Shown here in pieces: positions 18,012 through 25,676 of a DNA stretch of 64,000 bases (position 1 is the stretch's first letter; every line of letters begins with the position of its first letter). Made by a program: the position numbers and the translations under genes. The DNA is from UBA5972 sp964567685 (GTDB lineage: Bacteria; Pseudomonadota; Alphaproteobacteria; Rhodobacterales; Rhodobacteraceae): assembly GCA_964567685.1 (NCBI GenBank), contig CAZMNO010000002.1, positions 1 to 64,000 on the forward strand, given 5' to 3'. The notes beneath the pieces were generated by a model. That model saw only the letters and a list, made by a program, of their open reading frames with translations. It did not search any database and was not told where the DNA came from.

Positions 18012-18716
18012 ATGGGTTTTCAACGGGCAGCGAGTGCGGGTTTTTCGAGGTTTGAGGCTCCTTTGCCGGAGCTTCTGGCAACCGCCATTGCGCGGCTGCG
18101 AAAACAATCCCGATACGCCAAACCCCTGTCAAAAGGCGGCAAGCGCGCTGCCGGGATCGAAACCATGCTGGAACAGGCCGAAGCCTGCGTTGCGGCACTT
18201 GCACGGCCCGAGATTGTGCTTATGCCACTTGATGCTGTGGCCATTTCAAACGGCATGCGTATTGCTGATTGCGTTACGCTTGAAGGCGATGATCTTAAGC
18301 GTGACATTGAAATGGGGGGGAAGGCCGTGGCCTACCTTCTGACGCTTGGCTATGATCAGCATCATGCCTTTGAATGGCTTAATGGGGATTACGCTGCTCA
18401 CCACGTGCAATCGGATGTAGGCAGTGAAGTTCTGTTTGCTTTGGGTCGGCAGGTGTTTCAGGCGCAAAAGGCTCAGGCCCCGAGCGCGCGTCTGCGCCGG
18501 ATTCCCGTGCAGACCGATGCCTATTGCGGCCAGCGCCGGTTTTGGGACGCAGGCAAGGTGCAGGCCTTGATGCAGGTCTTTGACGGGGTCAATCCGGGCG
18601 TGACAGTGACCGATAGCGGTTGTTTTCAACCACTCCATTCATTGGTTGGCCTGACGCTCCACACTGGGAAGCCGGAACGCGTCGCAAATCACTGTGACTC
18701 AATCGATGCAAGATAA
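18012..18716 (+). CDS. MetH activation-domain-like protein (corrinoid reactivation)
   Basis: 234 residues from MGFQRAASAGF, with AAAGGGCAGAG just upstream. The C-terminal two thirds resemble the vitamin B12-dependent methionine synthase activation domain: GDDLKRDIEMGGKAVAYLLTLG matches the helical part, and YCGQRRFWDAGKVQALMQVF followed by GVTVTDSGCFQPLHSLVG matches the pattern that ends in the TESxMMxPxKSVSG region of MetH. That domain binds S-adenosylmethionine and helps reductive reactivation of oxidised cobalamin (family knowledge). Its place after the corrinoid protein makes a reactivation role likely. No RamA-type iron-sulfur activator is present. Assignment rests on motif reading only. 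Confidence 0.65.
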   Translation: MGFQRAASAGFSRFEAPLPELLATAIARLRKQSRYAKPLSKGGKRAAGIETMLEQAEACVAALARPEIVLMPLDAVAISNGMRIADCVTLEGDDLKRDIEMGGKAVAYLLTLGYDQHHAFEWLNGDYAAHHVQSDVGSEVLFALGRQVFQAQKAQAPSARLRRIPVQTDAYCGQRRFWDAGKVQALMQVFDGVNPGVTVTDSGCFQPLHSLVGLTLHTGKPERVANHCDSIDAR

Positions 18717-18881
18717 CCTCGAAGAAGTTCTAAAGTCGGAAGAAATGGCCGGGAGTGCAAGAAATTCAACTCATCATATGGAACAACTCTTTAAGCCCCA
18801 TGTAGGCCAGTCCCATTCCCTGCTCTTGGCCGGGGTACTCATCAACAGCCACCCTGAATTTCCCGAAATCGACAAGCAAAA

Positions 18882-19847
18882 ATGACAGCACCAGACATCG
18901 AATCCCGTATAGTCCGCTACGGCGATCTGCAGCCCTGCCGCACGGCCTTTATCGACGCCCACACACCGGGCAGTGACCAGAAGGAAAACTTCACGATCAT
19001 CGGCGCGGGAGTGACCGAAAGCCCGCACCAGCACGTGCATTTCCGGCAAACCCCCGGTTTCAACATCGGTGCGGCCGGCCAGCCGCCGAAATGCAAGAAT
19101 TCTTTGCATAGCCACCGCACGGCTGAGGTGTTCTTCGTTCTCAAAGGACGCTGGCGGTTTTTCTGGGGTCGCTGGGGAACAGCGGGCGAGTTCATCGCCG
19201 AAGAGGGCGATATCTTCAACATTCCGACCGGCATTTTCCGTGGCTTTGAAAATGTCGGCACCGATTACGGGATGATCATGTCTATCCTCGGCGGGGACGA
19301 TGCCGGAGGCGGTGTGATCTGGGCTCCGCAAGTGATCGAGGAGGCCCGGGATCACGGTCTAGTGCTGGGCGAAAACGGCGTGATCTATGACACGCGGGCC
19401 GGTGAAAGCCTGCCCCATAACGTACACCCGATGCGCACCCTGACCGAGGATGAACTGAAAGACTACCCCGAATCCCCGATCGAGGACGTGATCAGTAATC
19501 ACGTTGCCCGCTACTGGGATCTGATGGCACTGGCGGCCCGAAAACCGGCCAAGGTGATCGGCCCGGATGCCGCCCTGAAAGACCGCCCTGGTTTTGAGGT
19601 CGAATTCCTTACCCGAGGCTCGATCTCGGCCGAGCCTTATACAACTGACCAACATGAAATACTGATGCCGGTTCGCGGCAATTGGAAAGTCGGCTGGGAC
19701 GGTGAAACCAAGGTGATGAACCCTGGAGACACCTGCGCCGTGCCGCGCGGTGTGGCCCGAACGCTGGCGCCTTCAATGACAGGCGAGGCAAGCCTCTACC
19801 GTATTCGCAATACAGACGACCCCGCCGGTCCGACGTTGAAGGGGTGA
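18882..19847 (+). CDS. Bicupin protein (gentisate dioxygenase-like fold)
   Basis: 321 residues with two cupin domains. Cupin 1 (about residues 60-130) has the metal motif CKNSLHSHRTAEVFFVLKGRW with a later GDIFNIPTGIFRGF. Cupin 2 (about 235-310) has YTTDQHEILMPVRGNWKVGW and NPGDTCAVPRGVART. The first cupin keeps HxH and Glu, so it can probably bind a metal; the second keeps a single His. The fold is shared with ring-cleaving dioxygenases of the gentisate type but also with non-oxidative isomerases. It overlaps the next gene (hydrolase) at its stop. With hydrolase and RraA-type aldolase it forms a three-gene unit that resembles a lower ring-cleavage route (inference). The 165 bases before it hold no convincing gene. 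Confidence 0.75.
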   Translation: MTAPDIESRIVRYGDLQPCRTAFIDAHTPGSDQKENFTIIGAGVTESPHQHVHFRQTPGFNIGAAGQPPKCKNSLHSHRTAEVFFVLKGRWRFFWGRWGTAGEFIAEEGDIFNIPTGIFRGFENVGTDYGMIMSILGGDDAGGGVIWAPQVIEEARDHGLVLGENGVIYDTRAGESLPHNVHPMRTLTEDELKDYPESPIEDVISNHVARYWDLMALAARKPAKVIGPDAALKDRPGFEVEFLTRGSISAEPYTTDQHEILMPVRGNWKVGWDGETKVMNPGDTCAVPRGVARTLAPSMTGEASLYRIRNTDDPAGPTLKG

Positions 19848-19849
19848 CA

Positions 19850-20545
19850 ATGGCGGAACCCCTTCTTTTTCTGCCGGGTATGATGTGCGACGCACGACTG
19901 TATGAGCCGCAGATTGCCGCGTTTTCACATCAGCGCCCGGTAATGGTGGCCCCGCTGTCCGGCCATGACTCGATGCAAGGTCTGGCGGCTGAGATCTTGT
20001 CAAACGCGCCACCCAAATTTGCACTGGCGGGCCTCTCCATGGGCGGCATTGTCGCGATGGAGGTGATCCGCCAGGCCCCTGAGCGTATCAGTCACCTTGC
20101 ACTCCTGGACACCAACCCCCGCGCCGAACTGCCCGAGGTCGCCGCCCGCCGTGCCCCGCAGATCGAGGCGGTGAAAGCCGGAAACCTGCGCACGGTGATG
20201 GGCGACCAGATGATGTCGAATTACCTGACCGAAGGGCCGAATGTGGACGCAATCCTCGATATCTGCATGGCCATGGCTGAAGATGTCGGTCCGGAAACAT
20301 TCGTCACCCAGTCGCTGGCCCTTCGTGATCGGCCCGACCAACTGGACACCTTGTGCGGAGTCACCGTCCCCACACTGATCCTCTGCGGTCGGGATGATAG
20401 GCTATGCCCGCTGGAACGCCACGACCTGATGCACGACCTGATCCCCGATGCGACCCTCAGCGTGATCGATCGGGCAGGCCACCTGCCGACGCTTGAAAAC
20501 CCCGACGATACAAACAAGGCGCTTTTTGAATGGCTGACCAGATGA
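19850..20545 (+). CDS. Alpha/beta hydrolase
   Basis: 231 residues; AAGGGG precedes the ATG by 5 bases. Nucleophile elbow GLSMGG (Ser near residue 66), acid in CGRDDRLCP and catalytic His in DRAGHLPTLENP give a full triad. The oxyanion region is FLPGMMCDARLYEPQ. This is the group of small carboxylesterases and C-C hydrolases that includes 3-oxoadipate enol-lactonase-like and meta-cleavage hydrolases, so the substrate is uncertain. It is translationally coupled to the cupin gene upstream (stop at 19847) and to the aldolase gene downstream (16-base overlap). Confidence 0.88.
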   Translation: MAEPLLFLPGMMCDARLYEPQIAAFSHQRPVMVAPLSGHDSMQGLAAEILSNAPPKFALAGLSMGGIVAMEVIRQAPERISHLALLDTNPRAELPEVAARRAPQIEAVKAGNLRTVMGDQMMSNYLTEGPNVDAILDICMAMAEDVGPETFVTQSLALRDRPDQLDTLCGVTVPTLILCGRDDRLCPLERHDLMHDLIPDATLSVIDRAGHLPTLENPDDTNKALFEWLTR

Positions 20546-21240
20546 TCCCTGCCGATCTTTTCGACCTGATGGGCAATGTCGATACTCCTACGGTTTGCAA
20601 CGCCATCGAAGTGGCGCAGGGAAAGCGCGGTTTTGACAATTACACGAAGCGCACCATGTTGCCGTCTGATCCGGACGCACCGCCAGTTTTTGGTTTTGCC
20701 CGCACGGCCAAAATCGCGGGCCGCAAACCCCCGAGTGAAACTCCGGACGTGATACGTGCCCGCCGCATGGACTACTTCCGCCACATGGCTTCGGGCAATG
20801 GTCCGACGGTTGCTGTGGTCGAAGATATCGACGGGGACGACGCCGTCAGCGCTTGGTGGGGCGGGGTCCATACCGCCGTTCACAAGGGGCTGGGGCTGAG
20901 GGGAGCTGTCACCAACGGCGTGATGCGCGACCTCGGTGATCTGGAACCGGGCTTTCCGGTGCTGGCGGGCGCGATCGGCCCCAGCCACGCCTTTGTCCAT
21001 GTCCGCGAGCTGGCAAAACCCGTGACGGTGTTCGGCATGTACGTCAATGACGGCGATCTGATTCACGCCGACAGGCATGGCGCACTGGTCATCCCGCCCG
21101 AGGTTATTCCCGATCTGAAAGCCGCCATCGAAAAATTGCGGGCGGCAGAGGATCTGATCATCGGTCCCGCCCGCGCAACCGGCTTCGATTTTGCAGCACT
21201 TGAAGAAGCATGGGCAGCATTTGAAAAGTCCCGTACTTAG
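20530..21240 (+). CDS. RraA-family aldolase/decarboxylase-like protein
   Basis: 236 residues (232 if the ATG at 20542, which overlaps the previous stop as ATGA, is used). The RraA fold signature is present: KGLGLRGAVTNGVMRDLGDL contains the Arg and Asp that act in 4-hydroxy-4-methyl-2-oxoglutarate and 4-carboxy-4-hydroxy-2-oxoadipate aldolases, and GDLIHADRHGALVIP matches the family C-terminal strand. Those enzymes release pyruvate in protocatechuate 4,5-cleavage and gallate routes (family knowledge). The true RraA RNase E regulator has the same fold but would not sit in a catabolic operon. Inferred role: retro-aldol cleavage of a hydroxylated 2-oxo acid. Confidence 0.82.
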   Translation: MADQMIPADLFDLMGNVDTPTVCNAIEVAQGKRGFDNYTKRTMLPSDPDAPPVFGFARTAKIAGRKPPSETPDVIRARRMDYFRHMASGNGPTVAVVEDIDGDDAVSAWWGGVHTAVHKGLGLRGAVTNGVMRDLGDLEPGFPVLAGAIGPSHAFVHVRELAKPVTVFGMYVNDGDLIHADRHGALVIPPEVIPDLKAAIEKLRAAEDLIIGPARATGFDFAALEEAWAAFEKSRT

Positions 21241-21358
21241 GCGCGGGAAACAGAACGGTTATCGCGTGATCATTCGGTCAAAATGAATGTCCTCGACCGC
21301 TTATTTGGCGCAGTCTCAGGCAAAGGAACTTCTTGACTCCAAATCGCTTGCCAGATAA

Positions 21359-21378
21359 TTTTGCATACGCATTCAAAA
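21359..21378. promoter_or_regulatory. LacI-type operator palindrome, copy 4
   Basis: TTTTGCATACGCATTCAAAA matches the other copies with one changed base in the right half. It lies 61 bases before the start of the URO-D-like methyltransferase and tops the 21440-26400 gene run. Confidence 0.7.
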
Positions 21379-21439
21379 TGCAAAACTCTTACCCAATCTT
21401 CAACAGGCCAGCCACAGATCGCGGGCAGAAGGACACACC

Positions 21440-22666
21440 ATGGCGATGACCCCACGCGAGAACTTTCAGGCAGCGATGAAACGGTCAAACCCCGAATGGG
21501 TGCCGATGGACATGGGCAAGCATATCGGCTCGATCCATAAGAAACACTATGTGGAGCTTGCCAAGGCCCTGCCCGATCTTGACCTGAAAAACGGCGACCT
21601 AATCCTTGACCGCATGGCGCAGACCGTGGTGCCGGATGAATCCCTGCTGGAGTATTTCAACATCGATTTCCGCTGGCTGGTGCCCAACTGGGTGCAGGTA
21701 ACCGAGCGTGAAGATCTGGAAGACGGCGGTTATTTCGATATGTGGGGCGTTCCTTATAAGGGAGCGCACGGCGATCACTATGCTGTGGATACACTGGCCA
21801 AGGCACCACTGGCGGATTGCGAAACGGCTGAGGATGTTCTGAACGCTGATTGCTGGCCCGACCCGGAAGACCCCGCCCAGTTCGAAGGGCTCCGCGAGCG
21901 GGCAAAGCGTCTTTATGAAACCACCGGTTATGTGCTGGGTGCTGATGCGATCAAGGCGGGGCCGTTGATGTCTGGGTTGCAGATGCGGGGCTATGAACAA
22001 TTCTTCATGGATCTGTTGATCAATGCAGAACTTGCGGACGCCGTTCTGGGCAAAGTGACTGATCTGTTGTGCCGGATGTGGACACGCTACCTGGAGGAAG
22101 TGGGTGAGTATGTCGAACTGGCCTATGTCACCGATGACCTTGGCAGCCAGACCTCGCTGCTGATTTCGCCCAAAGTCTACAAAAAGCGCATCAAGCCGTT
22201 TCACACCAAGCTGCACGAGCACATCAAGAAAGAGGGCAACTGCTATCTGATGATGCATACCGACGGGGCTGTTTTGCCGCTGATCGAGGATTTGATCGAG
22301 ACCGGGGCCGATATCCTGAACCCGGTGCAGACCTCGACTGCTGGCATGGAAGATACGACGGTTATCAAGGAAAAGTTTGGTGATCGGCTGGCCTTTCACG
22401 GCACGATGGACGTACAGCAGATGATGCCAAACTCGACCCACGAGGAACTGCGCTGGGAGGTTGCCCGCCGCATGTCCGATCTGGGTCAGGATGGTGGTTA
22501 CATCATTGCCCCCTGCCACAATATCGGCCACGACATTCCCCTTGAAAACACGCTGAAGTTCTTTGAGTTGGTGAAAGAGATGGGCCGCTATCCGCTTAAT
22601 ATTGATGATGTACTGGCATCAAACGCATCCTACTTTGAACGCCTGGCAAAGGAGGGAGGAGCATGA
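21440..22666 (+). CDS. URO-D-like corrinoid methyltransferase
   Basis: 408 residues with a uroporphyrinogen decarboxylase-type barrel. The N-terminal RQAGR signature of true HemE is missing, so this is the methyltransferase branch (MtaA/MtbA/CmuA type). Candidate zinc ligands are H273 in MMHTDG and C359 in APCHNIGHD; MtbA-like enzymes use HxC plus Cys, so the Asp in HxD is a variation. Also seen are TDDLGSQ at about 231-237 and HGTMDVQQ at 320. These enzymes move a methyl group to or from a corrinoid protein. The corrinoid gene at 17354, under the same operator, is the natural partner. It overlaps the aldolase gene downstream by four bases. Confidence 0.85.
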   Translation: MAMTPRENFQAAMKRSNPEWVPMDMGKHIGSIHKKHYVELAKALPDLDLKNGDLILDRMAQTVVPDESLLEYFNIDFRWLVPNWVQVTEREDLEDGGYFDMWGVPYKGAHGDHYAVDTLAKAPLADCETAEDVLNADCWPDPEDPAQFEGLRERAKRLYETTGYVLGADAIKAGPLMSGLQMRGYEQFFMDLLINAELADAVLGKVTDLLCRMWTRYLEEVGEYVELAYVTDDLGSQTSLLISPKVYKKRIKPFHTKLHEHIKKEGNCYLMMHTDGAVLPLIEDLIETGADILNPVQTSTAGMEDTTVIKEKFGDRLAFHGTMDVQQMMPNSTHEELRWEVARRMSDLGQDGGYIIAPCHNIGHDIPLENTLKFFELVKEMGRYPLNIDDVLASNASYFERLAKEGGA

Positions 22667-23415
22667 CCCCGAACGCCCGGTTTCGTCAGGCGCTGATCGC
22701 GCGGGAACAGTTGGTGGGTTGTTTCATCAAGACTCCCCACCCAACCGTGGTCGAAGTCCTGGGCGCAACCGACCTTGATTTCCTCGTGCTTGACGGCGAG
22801 CATTCGCCTTTCGACAAAGCTTCGATCAATATGTGCATGCTGGCGGCCAAGGCTGTTGGCGTGCCGCTGTTGATCCGTGTGCCGGATGACAGCCCGGCAT
22901 TTATCCTGAATGTGCTGGATTGCGGTGCCGCGGGCGTCGTGGTGCCGCATGTGGTGAGTGTCGTACAGGCCGAAAGGCTGACCAAATTCATGCGCTACGT
23001 CCCCGGTGGACGCGGCATTGCGGGAACGACTCGCGCCGGTGGCTATGGCGTGAAACCCCTGCCTCAGCATCGCATGGACGCCGACAACGAAGTGTCTCTG
23101 ATCTGCCAGATCGAGGACCGCGAGGGCGTGGACAATGCTGAGGCCATCGCTGCGGTTGATGGCGTCGATGCCCTTTTCGTGGGGCGGGCTGACCTGACCG
23201 TGTCTTACGGACTGACCGACTTCAACGATGCCGGGATTTCTGAGAAATGCGCAGATGTCCTTGGCATCAAGGACACCGCCACGGGCCTGTATGTGGCGCC
23301 GAACGAGGACATGCGGCCATGGCGCGACAAGGGGGCCAGTTTTTTTCTGAGCGGCTCTGACCACTCCTTCCTTTTCGCAGGCGCCAAAGCTCTGGCCGCC
23401 CGTAAACCCGATTGA
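22663..23415 (+). CDS. HpcH/HpaI-family aldolase
   Basis: 250 residues of the class II pyruvate aldolase family. DFLVLDGEHSPFD carries the active-site His; the metal ligands are the Glu in CQIEDREG and the Asp in VGRADLTVSYG; Arg lies in LLIRVPDDS and GVVVPHV follows. Relatives cleave 4-hydroxy-2-oxo acids to pyruvate and an aldehyde (HpaI, 2-dehydro-3-deoxyglucarate aldolase). It is four bases overlapped with the methyltransferase and 22 bases before the LVIVD gene. Together with the RraA-like protein it gives the cluster two retro-aldol enzymes. Confidence 0.9.
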   Translation: MTPNARFRQALIAREQLVGCFIKTPHPTVVEVLGATDLDFLVLDGEHSPFDKASINMCMLAAKAVGVPLLIRVPDDSPAFILNVLDCGAAGVVVPHVVSVVQAERLTKFMRYVPGGRGIAGTTRAGGYGVKPLPQHRMDADNEVSLICQIEDREGVDNAEAIAAVDGVDALFVGRADLTVSYGLTDFNDAGISEKCADVLGIKDTATGLYVAPNEDMRPWRDKGASFFLSGSDHSFLFAGAKALAARKPD

Positions 23416-23436
23416 ACATATCCAAGGAGACGCCCC

Positions 23437-24690
23437 ATGTCTGACCTTCTCACCGCCGATTACGCCAAAAAAATTCGCCTTATCGGTCATTCCGATCAGG
23501 GCGGCCGCGCCGACGGCATCCAAATCATGGTGTCCGGTGGCTATGCCTATGTCGGCCACGTGTTCAACAACGGTTTTTCGGTGATGGACGTGCGTGACCC
23601 GAAGAACCCCAAATTCGTGAAGCACATTCCTCAGCCCGAAGGCACCTGGAGCCAGCATGTCCAGACCCATGGCGATATCATGATCGTCAACAACATGTGT
23701 GACATGCTGAAGGTCGAAACATCGGGCGCGTTTGATCCCGGCGAATATTACAAGGGCTCGGTCGCAGACAAGGTTGATATCAGCGCGGACAAGAAACCCT
23801 ATTCGGCTGGCATGCGCGTCTATGACATCTCAGACCGCGCCAATCCGCGCGAGATCGCTTTTCTTGAAGTTCCGGGGCTTGGTGTACATCGTGTATTCTG
23901 GGATGGTGGCGACTGGGCCTACATTTCGGCGCTGCCCCCGGGTTTTTCCGACGACATCTTCATGATCGTGGATTTTCGCAATCCCGAAAAGCCCGAAGTG
24001 GTAAGCAAACTCTGGAAGGCGGGTATGAACACCGCGGCAGGTGAAACTCCGACATGGGACCCCAAGTATCGCCACGCCCTTCACCACGCGATCATCAAGG
24101 GTGATCTGGGCGCGGCCGCATGGCGTGACGGTGGCATGTCGCTGATTGATATATCGGACCGCTACAACCCGAAATTCATAAGCCACGACAACCCGTGCCC
24201 GCCCTTCGCTGGCCACACCCACAACACGTTGCCGCTTCTGGAGCGCGGGCTGATGTTCGTGGTCGAGGAATCACAGGCCGATAATTGCGAAGACGGGATC
24301 AAGCGCAATTGGGTCTATGATATATCGGTGCCGGAAAACCCGGTGACAATCGCCACGACGATCCCGCCGAATGAAGAAGACTACAAGAACAAGGGCGGCC
24401 AGTTCGGCCCGCATAACTGCCATGAAAACCGCTCCGAAGGGTTCCAGAGCGAGGACATCATGTTCGTCAGCTACCAGAACGCAGGGCTGCGTGTTTACGA
24501 CATCTCGAACCAGTTCCGTCCGGAAGAGATCGCAGCCTGCGTGCCGCCTGCCCCGAAAAAGCTGATGGATTATCGTCCAAACCGCCCCGTGGTGGTCGAT
24601 ACGACCGATGTTTACGTCGACAAACAGGGCCTGATTTACACAACTGACATGAATGCCGGTCTCTACATTATGGAAATGGACGGGCTCTGA
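23437..24690 (+). CDS. LVIVD-repeat beta-propeller protein
   Basis: 417 residues made of LVIVD-type repeats: GFSVMDVRDPKNPKFVKHI, GMRVYDISDRANPREIAFLE, FMIVDFRNPEKPEVVSKL, GMSLIDISDRYNPKFISHD, NWVYDISVPENPVTIATTI and GLRVYDISNQFRPEEIAACV, suggesting a six- or seven-bladed propeller. No signal peptide is seen, so it is likely cytoplasmic. Conserved His residues (HVQTHGD, GVHRVFWD, RHALHHAIIKGD, GHTHNT, GPHNCHENRSEG) could form a metal site, as in selenium-binding-protein-like propellers, but no known SBP56 motif is evident. The 1-base overlap with the 2-hydroxyacid dehydrogenase gene suggests they work together. Enzymatic function is unknown. Confidence 0.8.
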   Translation: MSDLLTADYAKKIRLIGHSDQGGRADGIQIMVSGGYAYVGHVFNNGFSVMDVRDPKNPKFVKHIPQPEGTWSQHVQTHGDIMIVNNMCDMLKVETSGAFDPGEYYKGSVADKVDISADKKPYSAGMRVYDISDRANPREIAFLEVPGLGVHRVFWDGGDWAYISALPPGFSDDIFMIVDFRNPEKPEVVSKLWKAGMNTAAGETPTWDPKYRHALHHAIIKGDLGAAAWRDGGMSLIDISDRYNPKFISHDNPCPPFAGHTHNTLPLLERGLMFVVEESQADNCEDGIKRNWVYDISVPENPVTIATTIPPNEEDYKNKGGQFGPHNCHENRSEGFQSEDIMFVSYQNAGLRVYDISNQFRPEEIAACVPPAPKKLMDYRPNRPVVVDTTDVYVDKQGLIYTTDMNAGLYIMEMDGL

Positions 24691-25676
24691 TGACCAAACT
24701 GGTGATCGCGGGGAAGATACACCCTGACGGAATGGCACTGCTCAAAGCAGAGCCGGGGCTGGAGATCGAGCTGTTTGAAGACCCCGGTGCGCACCTGCCG
24801 ATGGAAAGCCTTTCGGCAGCAGATGCCTTGCTGATCCGCTATGGGGTGATCACCTCCGCGATGGCCGAACAGATGCCGAACCTGCGTATCGTCTCCCGCC
24901 ATGGGGTTGGTTGTGATAACCTGCCTACGGCGGAACTCGGTGCCCGTGGCGTGCCGGTGACGATCGTGGGGCCGGTGAATGCGGTTTCCGTGGCGGAACA
25001 GGTGCTGGCGATGATGCTTGCGCTGACCAAAAAGATCCCCGCGGGCGATGCCGCTGTCCGTGCGGGCAACTGGAACTATCGCAGCGTTGTGTCGATGAGT
25101 GAGCTTTGCGGTAAAAGCCTGCTACTCATGGGTTTTGGCCGCATTGGCCGCGAGGTTGCACGGCGAACGGCTGCATTTGATATGGACGTTCACGTCTATG
25201 ACCCCTTCGTTCCTGCGGAAACCGTGCGTGAAGCGGGCTACACCCCCGTGGAAGATTGGAAAGCCGCCCTGCCGAATGCAGATTTCGTCAGCCTGCACAT
25301 GCCCGCCACGCCTGAAACCATGGGTCTGATCGGAGCCAAAGAGCTGGCAGTGATGAAACCAGGCGCGATCCTGATCAATGCCGCGCGGGGTGGCCTGATC
25401 GACGAAGACGCCCTTTATGGGGCCCTGTCCGGGCGCATGTCAGATGGCGGGGCGGGGCTAGATTGCCTGACCTCCGAACCTCCGGCCGCCGACCTGCCGT
25501 TGCTCTCTTTGCCCAATATTGTTTTCAGCCCGCACTCTGCGGCCCTCAGCGCTGAATCCACCCGGGCCATGGGCGTGGTGGCAGCGCAAAACGTTATTGC
25601 CGGACTAAGGGGCGAGCTTGACCCTGCTCTGGTGTTCAATGCAGCGGCGCTCAGAGAGGCCGGGCATGACATATGA
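24690..25676 (+). CDS. D-isomer-specific 2-hydroxyacid dehydrogenase
   Basis: 328 residues. The NAD-binding motif is GFGRIGREVARR followed by an Asp (VYDPF). The catalytic Arg lies in NAARGGLIDEDAL, with Glu in CLTSEPP and His in SPHSAALS. Members reduce 2-oxo acids to D-2-hydroxy acids (phosphoglycerate, glyoxylate, hydroxypyruvate, lactate-type). The ATG overlaps the stop of the LVIVD gene and its end overlaps the membrane cytochrome gene by 11 bases, so it is part of the methyltransferase operon. Probable role: handling of a 2-hydroxy or 2-oxo acid released by one of the two aldolases. Confidence 0.92.
   Translation: MTKLVIAGKIHPDGMALLKAEPGLEIELFEDPGAHLPMESLSAADALLIRYGVITSAMAEQMPNLRIVSRHGVGCDNLPTAELGARGVPVTIVGPVNAVSVAEQVLAMMLALTKKIPAGDAAVRAGNWNYRSVVSMSELCGKSLLLMGFGRIGREVARRTAAFDMDVHVYDPFVPAETVREAGYTPVEDWKAALPNADFVSLHMPATPETMGLIGAKELAVMKPGAILINAARGGLIDEDALYGALSGRMSDGGAGLDCLTSEPPAADLPLLSLPNIVFSPHSAALSAESTRAMGVVAAQNVIAGLRGELDPALVFNAAALREAGHDI

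Noticed and set aside
18694..18885. A 63-residue reading frame between the MetH-activation-like gene and the cupin gene.
   Set aside because: It starts inside the previous gene, has no RBS and no recognised domain; its overlap with the cupin start is probably accidental.
21440..22666. Calling this gene hemE (uroporphyrinogen decarboxylase).
   Set aside because: The N-terminal RQAGR signature is absent, and the corrinoid context fits the methyltransferase branch.
22630..23670. 346-residue minus-strand frame over the HpaI-type aldolase.
   Set aside because: Antisense to well-supported genes on the plus strand and has no RBS or known motif.
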